A stretch of 64,000 bases of DNA from Haloferula sp. BvORR071 (GTDB taxonomy: Bacteria > Verrucomicrobiota > Verrucomicrobiia > Verrucomicrobiales > Akkermansiaceae): assembly GCF_000739615.1 (NCBI RefSeq), contig NZ_BATP01000022.1, forward strand, positions 330,782-394,781, given 5' to 3'. A program made the position numbers and the translations under genes. Below, one piece after another: positions 34,801-43,218 of this stretch. How positions within the stretch are numbered: the stretch's first letter is position 1; each line of letters opens with the position of its first letter. The notes beneath the pieces were generated by a model. The model had not been told where the DNA came from. It saw nothing but the letters and a program-made list of their open reading frames with translations, and ran no database searches.

Positions 34801-35431
34801 CAACATCATCGCCGCGAAATGGGAGCGCGAGGGCCAATTCCCGGTGACCGTGAAAGCTTCCCAAGACGGTACGCTACTATACCTCCAGTATGAAGTCGCC
34901 GATTCCTCTCCCTGGATCAACCAGGGCAAGGACTGGCAGGCGCTTTTCAAGACTGGAGATAGCATCGACTTCCAGCTCGGCACCAATCCAGCGGCGGACC
35001 CAAAACGCAGCGGCCCGGCACCCGGCGACCTCCGCCTCCTGATCGCACCTATGGGGGATGAAAATCTCGCCGTGCTCTACCGCCACCGCCTGCCCGGCGC
35101 CCCGGCGACGGAGGCCGTGAACTTCCAGAGCCCATGGCGGAGCGAGAAGGTCGACTCCGTGCGCCGTCTCGATTTCGCCAAGATCGAAGTCCAGCGCGGT
35201 GGCGATGGCTATAAACTCAAGCTCAGCGTGCCGCTCGCCGACCTCGGCCTCAGCAACCCCACTGGCCTCATCCTCCGCGGCGACTTCGGCGTGATCTACG
35301 GCGACCCCGCGGGCAGCATCAATACCTTCCGCAACTACCACGCCAACCGCGCCACCGGCCTGGTGAACGATGTACCCGGCGAGATCATGCTCAGCCCGGA
35401 CCAGTGGGGCGAGATCCGCTTCGAACCATGA
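31877..35431 (+). CDS. Large secreted beta-propeller / FlgD-Ig / CBM9-like protein
   Basis: A 1184-residue exported protein. Signal peptide about 1-22 (start ATG 31877). A FlgD Ig-like module lies at about 190-245 ('DGLDENGNVAAPGEYRWRA'), a long NHL/propeller-like region with 'PGGIEPGPYDPLKLQNPAGL' in the middle, and a C-terminal domain (about 1000-1180) resembling carbohydrate-binding family 9 / DOMON. It probably binds a polysaccharide at the cell surface or outside. The next gene, a shorter propeller protein, starts in a 4-base overlap (ATGA at 35428), so the two are made together. Confidence 0.8.
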   Translation: MRSLLPCYIFLLAGLGPHAGAEVLTAPPNLTLLSSPLSPRVAFDAVQRGKQLSVSIEVESFAKETPELGLGLAGDHGKILLGGKDAKLTRRDLDPAGGPATTRWTFNIPEASLINGPKGWQQLRMGLAVEWPGGPLGQARQRERFLHLHPAAAHAGLALDPAEWRPLDLKERARLAEDHSLEIAIDFQQPIDGKATLVIENEAGQRVKNLVSGQTFSKGPHRIVWDGLDENGNVAAPGEYRWRAISHPGLKPVHAMDFCDGPGSNHGTFQAAATNGSSLFFGSPVAEGGYEIVELAADGSFIRGFNPPHGHGLGAIALAADENYLYAAHDGLAWGEHIDRSKADWKETRTVSLMRIDLKTGVVADFADKQRHATLWKYEAGPGSNWKSAADFSLAGMALAGGQLFLADRGTGKLRIVSPTTAKLEREFPLEAPEALASFGESLFTIAKGQLSRIDPKSGKLSAITKIGGKPSGLVAAEDSTFFVSDREANVVQIFGALRQRSQLIGKPGGIEPGPYDPLKLQNPAGLVALDGKLWITERDRWQPKRLAAFDIANGAVVQQYFGPTNYGAQGAGFDPLDPTRWIGQGALWKLDFAAHTATPTSILGGKSGRRHSFYRQGGRTFILSSGKATWIQELLDDGTLHPRACISSAHQFSYDNDWRPPQAFIDAFHRDYPNVPYGGSQNGSIDDGKPNHGYGMLWVDRNGNETMEAEEIEFATAASNFAGAGWSHDFHDLTLRVPAEREGKPVMVTLKPDGWWPGDAPRYPALNDAVRAAVPIDLPGSTMVESITDSAGNMVVNSDPSMRCFAPDGSLRWSYPNRWSNVHGSHKAPLPSTGELQGSLFYSGMAPLDDKSDVMLINGNHGRAFVMSSDGLYLDEMFPDVRMMNNAQATGVGILGGECFGGTFGKANDGCYYFQGGGIAYRIYRVEGLNQTQRAAGKISVSGPQALAAARNQARKVADSSEPATVKISRGKDPNIIAAKWEREGQFPVTVKASQDGTLLYLQYEVADSSPWINQGKDWQALFKTGDSIDFQLGTNPAADPKRSGPAPGDLRLLIAPMGDENLAVLYRHRLPGAPATEAVNFQSPWRSEKVDSVRRLDFAKIEVQRGGDGYKLKLSVPLADLGLSNPTGLILRGDFGVIYGDPAGSINTFRNYHANRATGLVNDVPGEIMLSPDQWGEIRFEP

Positions 35432-37110
35432 AAGCCCTCGCAATCTTCATCACCCTCCTGTCTCCCCTCGCCGCGGAGACTTTGCACTGCAGCGGCGTGC
35501 TGGGTAATTCCGGCGAGCAGGGCGCTGCACTCGTGCGCTTCGCGGCAAAGCCCGCCAGCGGCATGGGCGTGGTTTACGATGCCAGCGGCTCGCTCTGGGA
35601 CCGTGCCGGCGACGGCCAGCTCAATCGCTATGCCGCAGACGGGCGTCTGCTAGCCTCCTATCCCCTGCCACCCGGCGGGGCTGCGAATGAACGCGACCAG
35701 ATCGCCCAAGGTCCCGTTGGCTTACTGATCAAGGTCGGCAGAAAACTCTACCTCTTGGCGAACGATGCGGCATCCGGCACTGCTCCACAGCCTCTATCGG
35801 TAGAAGCCAATCGCCTGTCCGCCAACCATCACGAAGGCTGGTTCGCCGCCGCCCTCGACAAGTCCGTATTCCTCGTCAATTCCGCCGGAGAAACCAAGCC
35901 GGTCGCCACGCTCGATGACAATGTCACCGACATTGCGATTGGACCGGACGACGGGATCTATGTCTCGTCCAATGGCGAGATCCGGAGAGTCGATTCATTC
36001 GCTCCAGCAGACCGCCGTGGCCCTTGGCCCAGCCCCGGCGACCGCGCCCAGTGGCTAGCCGGCGCATGGTTCGGCTCGGCATGGCACGGGACCCTGCGCC
36101 GCTTCGATGCCCAATTGCAGCCCGATCCCGGCGTGGTTCTTGGCGGTGCCTCGGGCTCATTCATCGGCTACGTCCCCGGCAATCACGAGCTCAACGACGC
36201 CCGCGGCCTTGCCCAAGTGCGCGGTCAGCTCTTCGCCGCGTCCGGCTCGGAGGGCATCCTCCATCTGCTGGAGTGGCAGCCTGCCGCCCGGCGCTTCAGC
36301 ATCCTGCGCCGGATCGGCGCGGTGCCCACCTGTAGCGCGCTTGCGATGGATGGCAGCGGGCGCATCTGGTTCTACAGCGGCTTCTGGGAATGGAGCGACG
36401 CGCCGGATACCCCGCTGCGCCACAGCGTGCCACCGCCGCAATCGCCCGGCTTCGCGGGAGCGATCGGACTTCCCGGCGGGAACATCGCCGCCCCGGGCAT
36501 CCGCTGGGGAAAGCCCTCCCTCTATTATGGCAAGGGCGATGGCCCGGCCTCCCTCTCGGAAGACATTCCTCTACCTAGGGACGCCATCGCCTGCACCCTG
36601 ACCACCGCAAAGGACCGGCCCGCCCTGCTAGTCACGGACGACAAGGGCACCGGCCGCCTGCTCCTCATCAACAGCGAGGGAAAATACGAAGGCGATGGCG
36701 GCCCCTCCGAACTCCCCGGTATCACCACCCTCACCAGCCTGACTTACCACGGCAACGAAATCCTAGCCGCTACGGCAAACAGCATCGTCCGCTTCACTCC
36801 GCAGGATTCCGGCTTCCGCGAAACCGCGCGCTGGAACTCTTGGGGCGATAGCCCCGCCGACCATTTCGGGGAAAGCATCCACGCTACTGCGGACTCCGGC
36901 CGTCTCTGGGTCTCCGATAGCACTCGCCACCGGGTCCTCTGCTTCGACGCCGCCAGCCGCAAGCTCCTCGGCAGCTTCGGAACACCCGACCAAGCCGGAA
37001 CCAGCCTCTCGCAGCTCGACCGCCCCACCACCATCGCCGCCCGCGGTGATCACGCGGTGGTCTTCGACTCCGGCAACCAGCGGCTGATCAAACTGGAGCT
37101 GAGCGAGTAA
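35428..37110 (+). CDS. Secreted beta-propeller (NHL-like) protein
   Basis: A 560-residue exported protein with a signal peptide (about 1-17) and repeated beta-strand blades; the last blades read 'GRLWVSDSTRHRVLCFDAASRKLLGSFG' and 'AVVFDSGNQRLIKLEL', typical of NHL propellers. ATG 35428 overlaps the stop of the preceding large protein, so translation is coupled. The two may act on the same extracellular ligand. No catalytic residues were recognised. Confidence 0.82.
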   Translation: MKALAIFITLLSPLAAETLHCSGVLGNSGEQGAALVRFAAKPASGMGVVYDASGSLWDRAGDGQLNRYAADGRLLASYPLPPGGAANERDQIAQGPVGLLIKVGRKLYLLANDAASGTAPQPLSVEANRLSANHHEGWFAAALDKSVFLVNSAGETKPVATLDDNVTDIAIGPDDGIYVSSNGEIRRVDSFAPADRRGPWPSPGDRAQWLAGAWFGSAWHGTLRRFDAQLQPDPGVVLGGASGSFIGYVPGNHELNDARGLAQVRGQLFAASGSEGILHLLEWQPAARRFSILRRIGAVPTCSALAMDGSGRIWFYSGFWEWSDAPDTPLRHSVPPPQSPGFAGAIGLPGGNIAAPGIRWGKPSLYYGKGDGPASLSEDIPLPRDAIACTLTTAKDRPALLVTDDKGTGRLLLINSEGKYEGDGGPSELPGITTLTSLTYHGNEILAATANSIVRFTPQDSGFRETARWNSWGDSPADHFGESIHATADSGRLWVSDSTRHRVLCFDAASRKLLGSFGTPDQAGTSLSQLDRPTTIAARGDHAVVFDSGNQRLIKLELSE

Positions 37111-37243
37111 CATTCACCGGATTTTCATGAAACCCCCTGAGAGAAATGCGGTTTTTCCAGCGTTTCCGCATAAATATTCCCCGCCGCCTCGTTTTTGGCG
37201 GAAAATCGGTTTTGATCCCACCTCCCCGTTCCGTTCGCCCGCT

Positions 37244-38932
37244 ATGAACAATACCAATCCCTTCAAGCGCCTCTTCTTCTGGCTCTCCGGGGCAGGCACC
37301 GAGACCCTCGAGCAATGCCCGAATTGGGAACAGCGCAAGTATGTCGCCTTCGGCGCGACCGTGCTGGTGCCCTGCGCCTTCGCATTCATCGCCTGCTCCT
37401 ACGCGCTCTCGACCCTCACGGAGAATCCGAAGGTCATCTACGGAGTCGCCGCGGTCTGGGCCTTCATCATCCTGACCATCGACCGCGCCCTGCTGGCCGG
37501 CTACCGCCCCTTCCTCCCTTGGTGGCGGAAGCTCTCGCAGTTCTCCCTGCGCCTCGTGGTTGCGATCCTCATGGGCCTGACCATCGCCCACCCGCTGGTT
37601 TTGCTACTCTTCCGCGACACCATCCAGACCGTCGTCGAGGAAGACCGCTCGAAGGAAATCGCCGCCGAGCGTGACAAGTTCACCGTGACCAAGGACGCCG
37701 CCCGCGGCGAGATCACCAAGCTTGAGGAAGCGATCGAGACCCAGCGCGAGAAGCGCAAGGAAACCTTCCAAGCCAAGTTCATCATCCAGGAACGCGAGGA
37801 CGCGCAGGCCGCGATCCCCGGCCTGACCCCGGAGCAGCAGGCCGAACTCAAGGCCGCCACCGACGAGGCCACCAAGCCCTTCCGCGACCGCCTCGACAAC
37901 GTCAACAAGCAGTCCGACGAACTCACCCCGCAGTATGCCAAGCTTCAGGAAGAGCTCGGCTTCTGGCAGGCGGAATTCGAGCGCGAGCTGAATGGCCAGC
38001 GCTCCGGCATCCGTGGCGAAGGCCCCCGCGCCCGCTCGATCCGTGCTGATCAGCTCGAACCACGCCGTACGGAGTCACAGCGCATCGGCGGTCTGCTGGA
38101 ACACCTCACCAGCGAGAAGGCCACGCTCCAAACCCAGGTCCGCCAAGCGGAAAAGGGTGCGATCGCTTCCTTCCAGACCAAGCTCGCCGAAATCGCCGCC
38201 GCCAACAAGGCCGAGGAAAATCGCGTGAATGCCCTCAAGCGCAAGGTCGAGGAAAGCCAGGCCGACTCCTTCACCGAGCAGCAGAACACCCTCCGAGCCT
38301 CAATCGACCAACAGGTCAACATCCGCCTCGCCGAGCTCAAGCGCGCCCAGGACGAACTCGCCACCGTGGCTGCTGACGAGCGCGCCCGTATCGAGGCGAT
38401 CCAAGCCGAACCGCGCAAGGACATCCTGACCCAGACCCTCGCCCTGCACGGTATCTTCAAGGCCGGCAGCGAGGCCGGTATGTTCGCATTCTCCACCTAC
38501 ATCGTCCTGACCCTGCTCTTCATGCTGGTGGATACCATCCCGCTGGTCGTGAAGTTCTTCACCAAGCCGGGCCCCTACGACACCCTGCTCGACCGCGACG
38601 AGATCACCTACGATGCCGAGCACAAGGCCTTCCGCACCAGCCACCAGCGCTACATGGAAAAGGTCGCCGCCGGCAATCTCTTCGCCGTCACTCGCAACAA
38701 GCGCCTCGAGAACGCGCTGGTCGATGGAGTCGAACATTCCCGTGCCGCACAGGAGTTTCTCGATTCCCTGATCCACATGGAGAAGTCCTTCGCCGAGAAA
38801 ATCCGTCTGGAGCAGGAGGAAGCCCGCCACGCCGGCCCGGAAAAACTCGCCGCGCTGGAAGCGATCAAGAAGCGCTTCTACGAGGACATGCAGCACCGCA
38901 TGGAGGTCTTCTTCGCCGGGCAGTCGGCGTGA
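37244..38932 (+). CDS. DUF4407 membrane protein with long coiled coil
   Basis: A 562-residue protein of the DUF4407 family, function unknown. Three membrane segments lie near the N-terminus (about 33-55, 66-86, 100-125), then a charged coiled-coil domain (about 140-400) and a fourth membrane segment (about 407-435, 'FAFSTYIVLTLLFMLVDTIPLVV') with a cytoplasmic tail. ATG 37244 was chosen since the N-terminus 'FKRLFFWLSGAGTE' is the family start. The 133-base leader contains two small hairpins (for example ATGCGG 37146-37151 with CCGCAT 37166-37171). Confidence 0.88.
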   Translation: MNNTNPFKRLFFWLSGAGTETLEQCPNWEQRKYVAFGATVLVPCAFAFIACSYALSTLTENPKVIYGVAAVWAFIILTIDRALLAGYRPFLPWWRKLSQFSLRLVVAILMGLTIAHPLVLLLFRDTIQTVVEEDRSKEIAAERDKFTVTKDAARGEITKLEEAIETQREKRKETFQAKFIIQEREDAQAAIPGLTPEQQAELKAATDEATKPFRDRLDNVNKQSDELTPQYAKLQEELGFWQAEFERELNGQRSGIRGEGPRARSIRADQLEPRRTESQRIGGLLEHLTSEKATLQTQVRQAEKGAIASFQTKLAEIAAANKAEENRVNALKRKVEESQADSFTEQQNTLRASIDQQVNIRLAELKRAQDELATVAADERARIEAIQAEPRKDILTQTLALHGIFKAGSEAGMFAFSTYIVLTLLFMLVDTIPLVVKFFTKPGPYDTLLDRDEITYDAEHKAFRTSHQRYMEKVAAGNLFAVTRNKRLENALVDGVEHSRAAQEFLDSLIHMEKSFAEKIRLEQEEARHAGPEKLAALEAIKKRFYEDMQHRMEVFFAGQSA

Positions 38933-38967
38933 AAGGCAGAATCAATGAGCAGGGGTGCTGAGGTGGA

Positions 38968-39372
38968 TCAGGACGGCATGCCGCTCATGTGGACCAGCTC
39001 CCAGCGGTGGCCGTCCAGGTCCTGGAAGCTGTGCTGCAGCATGAAGCCGTAGTCCTTCGGCTCGGCATAGGTGCAGCCACCGGCGGCCACCGCCTTGCGG
39101 ACGAGGGACTCGACCTCGTCCCGGCTCTCGCAGCTCAGGCAGATCAGCACCTCGACAGCCTTCGTGGCATCGCAAATCTCGATCTCCTTCGGGATGAAGT
39201 CACGGATCTTGGGATGGGTGAGCAGCATCACGTGGATGTGCTCGCTGATCACCACGCAGGCGGCGGTGTCGTCGCTGAACTGTTCGTTGCAGGAGTAGCC
39301 CAGCGCTTCGAAGAAGGCACGGGACTTGGGCAGGTTGGCGACGGGCAAGTTGACGAATATCTGGCTGTTCAT
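38968..39372 (-). CDS. VOC/glyoxalase-fold protein
   Basis: A 134-residue protein of the vicinal-oxygen-chelate superfamily: 'FVNLPVANLPKSRAFFEALGY' at the start, internal 'VVISEHIHVMLLT' and C-terminal 'DLDGHRWELVHM' with the usual His/Glu metal positions. Such proteins act as glyoxalases, dioxygenases or antibiotic-binding proteins; the role here is not set by context. Confidence 0.9.
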   Translation of the reverse strand: MNSQIFVNLPVANLPKSRAFFEALGYSCNEQFSDDTAACVVISEHIHVMLLTHPKIRDFIPKEIEICDATKAVEVLICLSCESRDEVESLVRKAVAAGGCTYAEPKDYGFMLQHSFQDLDGHRWELVHMSGMPS

Positions 39373-39504
39373 GGTATTGTGGAGTGGAATCGGAAGCTGG
39401 AAACGAGCGTCCGATAAGGAGACGAACCGGGCATGCCGAAAAAGACAGGCCGCGCGGGATTTTGTTAGGTGATTTTTTCTGTCATGCCAGCGTAGAGCAG
39501 ATAC

Positions 39505-39786
39505 TCAACGCTTGCCTCTCTTCGGCTTCGCCCTTGACCAAATCAAGACGCCGGAAATCGCGACCGCCATGCTGAGCCAAGGAAGCCACGCCGGCAGCTC
39601 AATGAAGGTGTAAGACCCGCCCCCGAAGGTCGGCACCGAGTGGAACTTCACCAGCCAGCTATGGCTCTCCGGTGCTGGGCCTTCGCCATACGGGAACAAG
39701 GAACTCGCCATCACTGCCGCCATGCCTGCGATGGACAGCAGCATGAGCCCAAGTCCGAGAGTTTGCATCGGTGTCCATTTCCACAT
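39505..39786 (-). CDS. Small two-helix membrane protein
   Basis: A 93-residue protein with hydrophobic segments at about 10-30 and 66-85 and a basic C-terminal tail (RAKPKRGKR), N-terminus MWKWTPMQTLGLG. No family recognised. It is divergent from the gene at 39968 and unlinked to the VOC gene by a 132-base gap in which I see nothing distinct. Confidence 0.65.
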   Translation of the reverse strand: MWKWTPMQTLGLGLMLLSIAGMAAVMASSLFPYGEGPAPESHSWLVKFHSVPTFGGGSYTFIELPAWLPWLSMAVAISGVLIWSRAKPKRGKR

Positions 39787-39967
39787 GACCGCGGAATCTG
39801 GTCAGCTCCGATCCGGATATCAATCTCGCCCCTCTCCCTCTTTGACTCCCCGCCTTTCCCGAAAACCGTGGAATGTGCTTTTCCTGTCCCACGCTTTCCA
39901 CACCAGAACGTCGCGTCCATGACAAATGATTGCTGCGTCTGGAATTTCCCGCTACAAGGGGAGAGCC

Positions 39968-41146
39968 ATGTACCCCCGGACCCTCCCTCTGGTGGCCCTG
40001 ATCTGCCTTTGTCGCGCGGAAGAAGCCGAAACGAAGCGCAGCCCTCAGGAGTGGAAGGAACAACTCTCCGCCACCTACGCCAAGCACTCGGGCTTCAAGG
40101 CCGGTTACGAGGCCCGGGGAAAGCGGAGTAGTCTCACCGCCACTCTGGCTTGGGACCGAGCTGGAGATGCGGTGCTGCAACTCCAAGGCGTCGCGGATGA
40201 CAAGCCCTTTGGTGCGCGCTGCTGGAACCTGGACGAATCCGCCTTTCTCGAAAGCGATGGCCAGCTTTGGGTGGACACAAAGATCGGCAAAATCGTGCAG
40301 CGGTTCACAGAGCTGTCCCGCCAATTGGACCTGAGCGGCGATGCCAAGCCGCCGCTCACCCTTGCATTCATGCCACGGCTCCTGCTGGCCGAAGACGGCT
40401 TGAACGCAGGATTACAGGTGTACGACGCCGCACTGCCGCCGTGGGGTTTCGATGTGATGGGCTCCACCGCCGTGGATGTCGACGAGCAGGAGGTGGTCTT
40501 CCACACCACCGGATCCGGCAAGATCAGCGTGAGCCGCAAGACCGGGATGATGACCAAGCAGGAGATCATGAGTAAGAAGGGAGAGAAGCATGAACTCATC
40601 ATTTCCTCCCTGGAGATGGACCTCGGACGCGAAGCCGTCGTGGAAATCCGCCGTGATTGGAGTACCGAGGGAGCCAAGGAGTTCGATCTCAAGCCTCTGG
40701 CCCAAGCCGCCCCCCTGCTGGTTTTTCAACCGATCGTTGCGGAGGTGGATAGTGGCCAAGCCACTCCCGAAAAGCTCAAGGAAGTACTGGCTGCCAAGTC
40801 CGGCTACTTGCGAAGCCTGCTCCGGATCTATGTGGACCCTTGGAAAGATCTGTCTGCCGAGGACCAGGCGCAGTGGAAGGAGATTGTCTTGGAGGCGAAG
40901 AAAGAACTCGGGTTGAAGGAGAAGCCCGACATCCCGGCGATGAAGGCCCAGCTCAGCGACTACCTAGCGAAGCTCCCCGGCCAATCCTCCGAGGAACTGT
41001 GGAACGCGATCTTCGGCAAAGGCTTCGATGAGCTTGCCAAGCCCGCCACCGACAAGGGCCGGGAAGCGAGGAAGCTCATCGCCGAAGCGGTCGCACGCGC
41101 TTACTCGGAAGCTGAGGCCGAGCAGCGGGTGGAGGATCTGTGGTAA
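39968..41146 (+). CDS. Hypothetical exported protein
   Basis: A 392-residue protein with a short signal peptide (about 1-15 after ATG 39968). An AAGGGGAG ribosome-binding site ends 4 bases upstream and supports this start over the earlier Met at 39926. The first ~200 residues look like a beta-rich fold that could resemble LolA-type lipoprotein carriers, the rest is helical and charged. This is only a shape impression; no motif confirms it. Confidence 0.7.
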   Translation: MYPRTLPLVALICLCRAEEAETKRSPQEWKEQLSATYAKHSGFKAGYEARGKRSSLTATLAWDRAGDAVLQLQGVADDKPFGARCWNLDESAFLESDGQLWVDTKIGKIVQRFTELSRQLDLSGDAKPPLTLAFMPRLLLAEDGLNAGLQVYDAALPPWGFDVMGSTAVDVDEQEVVFHTTGSGKISVSRKTGMMTKQEIMSKKGEKHELIISSLEMDLGREAVVEIRRDWSTEGAKEFDLKPLAQAAPLLVFQPIVAEVDSGQATPEKLKEVLAAKSGYLRSLLRIYVDPWKDLSAEDQAQWKEIVLEAKKELGLKEKPDIPAMKAQLSDYLAKLPGQSSEELWNAIFGKGFDELAKPATDKGREARKLIAEAVARAYSEAEAEQRVEDLW

Positions 41147-41156
41147 GCCACCTTGC

Positions 41157-42128
41157 CTACTTCTCCCCGGACGGCACCGGAATCTCCTTCTCCAGCGCCA
41201 GCGGCACTACCTTCATCGGAAAGCCATCCTTGTCCCACTCCAGCTTCTGCACCCGGGTGCTCCGGCCGCGGTAGGTGTATTCCTTGGAAGTCTTCCCGTG
41301 ATAGGCGATCCAATCATCCTTTCCGTCCGGCGACTTGAAGAAGCTGTGGTGCCCGGGCCCGAAGACATTCGCGGCGTCATTGCGCTCCAGCAGCGGGTTT
41401 TCCTCCTGCGTCCATGAGGCCGGCTTCAGCGGATCCTTGTCATCTGGCATCCACAGGTAGCCCACCTTGTAGTCCGGCTTGCCGGTATCGCAAGCGGAGT
41501 AGGTCAGGAACAAGCGCTTGCCGTGCTTCAGCACGTACGGACCTTCTCTTACTTCCTCGCAGCCGAAGCCGGAGGCCGGGATCATCACCCGCTCGCCCTC
41601 CAGCGTGAAAGGATCCTTCATCCGCGAGATGAACAAGCGGTGTCCCGGATGGCCCGCCCACATGAAGTAATATTTCCCCGCGTTCTCAAAGACGGTCCCG
41701 TCGATGGCATAAAACTCATCCTTGGGATCGGTCTTGATCTGCTTCGCTTCGCCGTAGGGCCCCAGGATGCTCTTCGTTTTGCTCTCCGCCACGAACATCC
41801 GGTGCTTCACATCCTCGCCATCCGTCTTGGTGAAGTAGCAGTACCACTTCGGCCCGAGACGCGTCGGCAATTGGTGGAACTCCGCAGCCCAGACGCCGAT
41901 TCCCTTCTCCCACACCGTCACCGGCTTCGCATCCTTCAGACCGCCGATCGTCTTCGCGCTCCACATCCGCACCCGGTCACCCTGCGTTGTACTGAGATGA
42001 TATTGGCCCTCGAAATATCCCAGCCACGGATCGGCCGAGGGATTGATCGGATTGCGAAAGGTCGCCGGATCGGCGGCCATCGCGCCGCCAGCCAGTGCCC
42101 AGGCAGCGAGGGTGAGGAGCTTCATCAT
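41157..42128 (-). CDS. Glycoside hydrolase family 43 protein
   Basis: A 323-residue exported glycosidase with a five-bladed propeller. Signal peptide about 1-19. The three family carboxylates are visible: Asp33 in 'SADPWLGYFEG' (base), Asp143 in 'YAIDGTVF' (pKa modulator) and Glu195 in 'VREGPYVL' (acid). GH43 enzymes remove arabinose or xylose units from plant polysaccharides. Start ATG 42128 (MMKLL) is preferred because it leaves the signal peptide at the end. It ends 10 bases from the end of the convergent upstream gene. Confidence 0.92.
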   Translation of the reverse strand: MMKLLTLAAWALAGGAMAADPATFRNPINPSADPWLGYFEGQYHLSTTQGDRVRMWSAKTIGGLKDAKPVTVWEKGIGVWAAEFHQLPTRLGPKWYCYFTKTDGEDVKHRMFVAESKTKSILGPYGEAKQIKTDPKDEFYAIDGTVFENAGKYYFMWAGHPGHRLFISRMKDPFTLEGERVMIPASGFGCEEVREGPYVLKHGKRLFLTYSACDTGKPDYKVGYLWMPDDKDPLKPASWTQEENPLLERNDAANVFGPGHHSFFKSPDGKDDWIAYHGKTSKEYTYRGRSTRVQKLEWDKDGFPMKVVPLALEKEIPVPSGEK

Positions 42129-42186
42129 GGCAGTATAAACCACCGGGATGGAGAATCCTCCCACCCCAACGTGTCAGCACACCGGG

Positions 42187-42294
42187 TGCCCACTGGGTGC
42201 GCCGACTTTAGTCGGCAAGTTGTGGCCGGACGGCTTCTTCACACGGATATTGCTGGTCCTTCTGGCCGACCAAAGTCGGCGCACCCAGTGGGCA
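42187..42294. repeat. Long perfect inverted repeat with nested palindromes
   Basis: Arms 42187-42209 and 42272-42294 are perfect 23-bp inverted copies; with one mismatch the match extends to 29 bp (42187-42215 and 42266-42294). The 50-base centre is unrelated. Each arm holds its own palindrome, GCCGAC-TTTA-GTCGGC on the left and GCCGAC-CAAA-GTCGGC on the right. It lies in the 249-base gap between GH43 and the methyltransferase gene. It may be a small non-autonomous mobile element; no target-site duplication was obvious. Confidence 0.75.
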
Positions 42295-42377
42295 ACAGCT
42301 GAATTGGACACTCATCCAAACCCAAACCACCGCCATTCAGACTCGCCCATCCCGCCACACCAAACCACCCTCAGCCC

Positions 42378-43145
42378 ATGAGCGCCTACACTTCCCTCGA
42401 AGCCCTACTCTACGACGCCTTCTGGGCGGAGGAAGGCGAGGCCGCCGAGCTGCCCTTCATGGAGCAAGTCCTCCACGAGCATCCCGGTCTCTCGCTGGAA
42501 GTCGGCTGTGGCTCCGGCCGCCTGCTGCTCCCGCTTCTCACCAAGGGCCACCAAGTCGAGGGTCTCGAACTCTCCCCCGACATGCTCGAGCTCTGCCGCA
42601 AGGCCGCGTCAGATCTCTCCCTCGCCCCCGTGCTCCACGAGGGCGACATGATGAACTTCGACCCGGGTACCCGCTACGCCTCCCTGCTCCTGCCCGCCTT
42701 CACCCTACAGCTCGCAAGCGATCCGGCTGCCGCACTCGCCCACTTCCACAAGCTGCTGGCACCCGGCGGCGTCATCTACATCAGCGTCTTCATCCCCTTC
42801 GCCGAGCTGCACAAGGAGCTGCCCGAAGATCAGTGGTACGAGGATCATCGTATCCCGTGGACCGAAGGCCGCAGCGGTGTCCTCGAAACCCGCCACCGAC
42901 TCCAGCGCAAGGAGCGCATCCTCGAACGCGAGCACCGCTACCGTATCGTCGACAAGGACGGCCAGGTGGAGGCCGAGCACCTCTCCAAGCAGACCCTGCG
43001 CTGGTTCACCGCCCGACAGCTCCACGGCCTACTCATGAAGGCGGGCTTCGAGCCCCTCCACGCCCTCGCCGACTTCGACCCCGAAGTCCCGGTCGACGAG
43101 GAAGCGCAGATCATCACCCTAGTAGCGCAGGCCCGGCCCTCGTAG
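42378..43145 (+). CDS. Class I SAM-dependent methyltransferase
   Basis: A 255-residue methyltransferase with motif I 'LEVGCGSGRLLLPLL' (about 39-53), the strand-2 acid in 'GLELSPDML' and motif II/III 'LAPGGVIYISVF'. The C-terminal half has a Trp/Arg-rich helical region ('TLRWFTARQLHGLLMKAGFEPL'), common in small-molecule methyltransferases. Its stop codon lies inside a perfect hairpin (43142-43170). Confidence 0.9.
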   Translation: MSAYTSLEALLYDAFWAEEGEAAELPFMEQVLHEHPGLSLEVGCGSGRLLLPLLTKGHQVEGLELSPDMLELCRKAASDLSLAPVLHEGDMMNFDPGTRYASLLLPAFTLQLASDPAAALAHFHKLLAPGGVIYISVFIPFAELHKELPEDQWYEDHRIPWTEGRSGVLETRHRLQRKERILEREHRYRIVDKDGQVEAEHLSKQTLRWFTARQLHGLLMKAGFEPLHALADFDPEVPVDEEAQIITLVAQARPS

Positions 43146-43170
43146 CGGAACGGCGCAGCCGTTCCGCTAC
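43142..43170. repeat. Perfect 13-bp hairpin at a stop codon
   Basis: GTAGCGGAACGGC (43142-43154) and GCCGTTCCGCTAC (43158-43170) pair perfectly over loop GCA. The TAG stop of the methyltransferase gene is part of the left arm. Followed by TTGATTT. It could act as a terminator or be a dispersed palindrome that landed at the gene end. Confidence 0.65.
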
Positions 43171-43218
43171 TTGATTTCCCGCCCTTGCGCGCTCTCCAAA
43201 ATCCACCATCCTCCCCCC

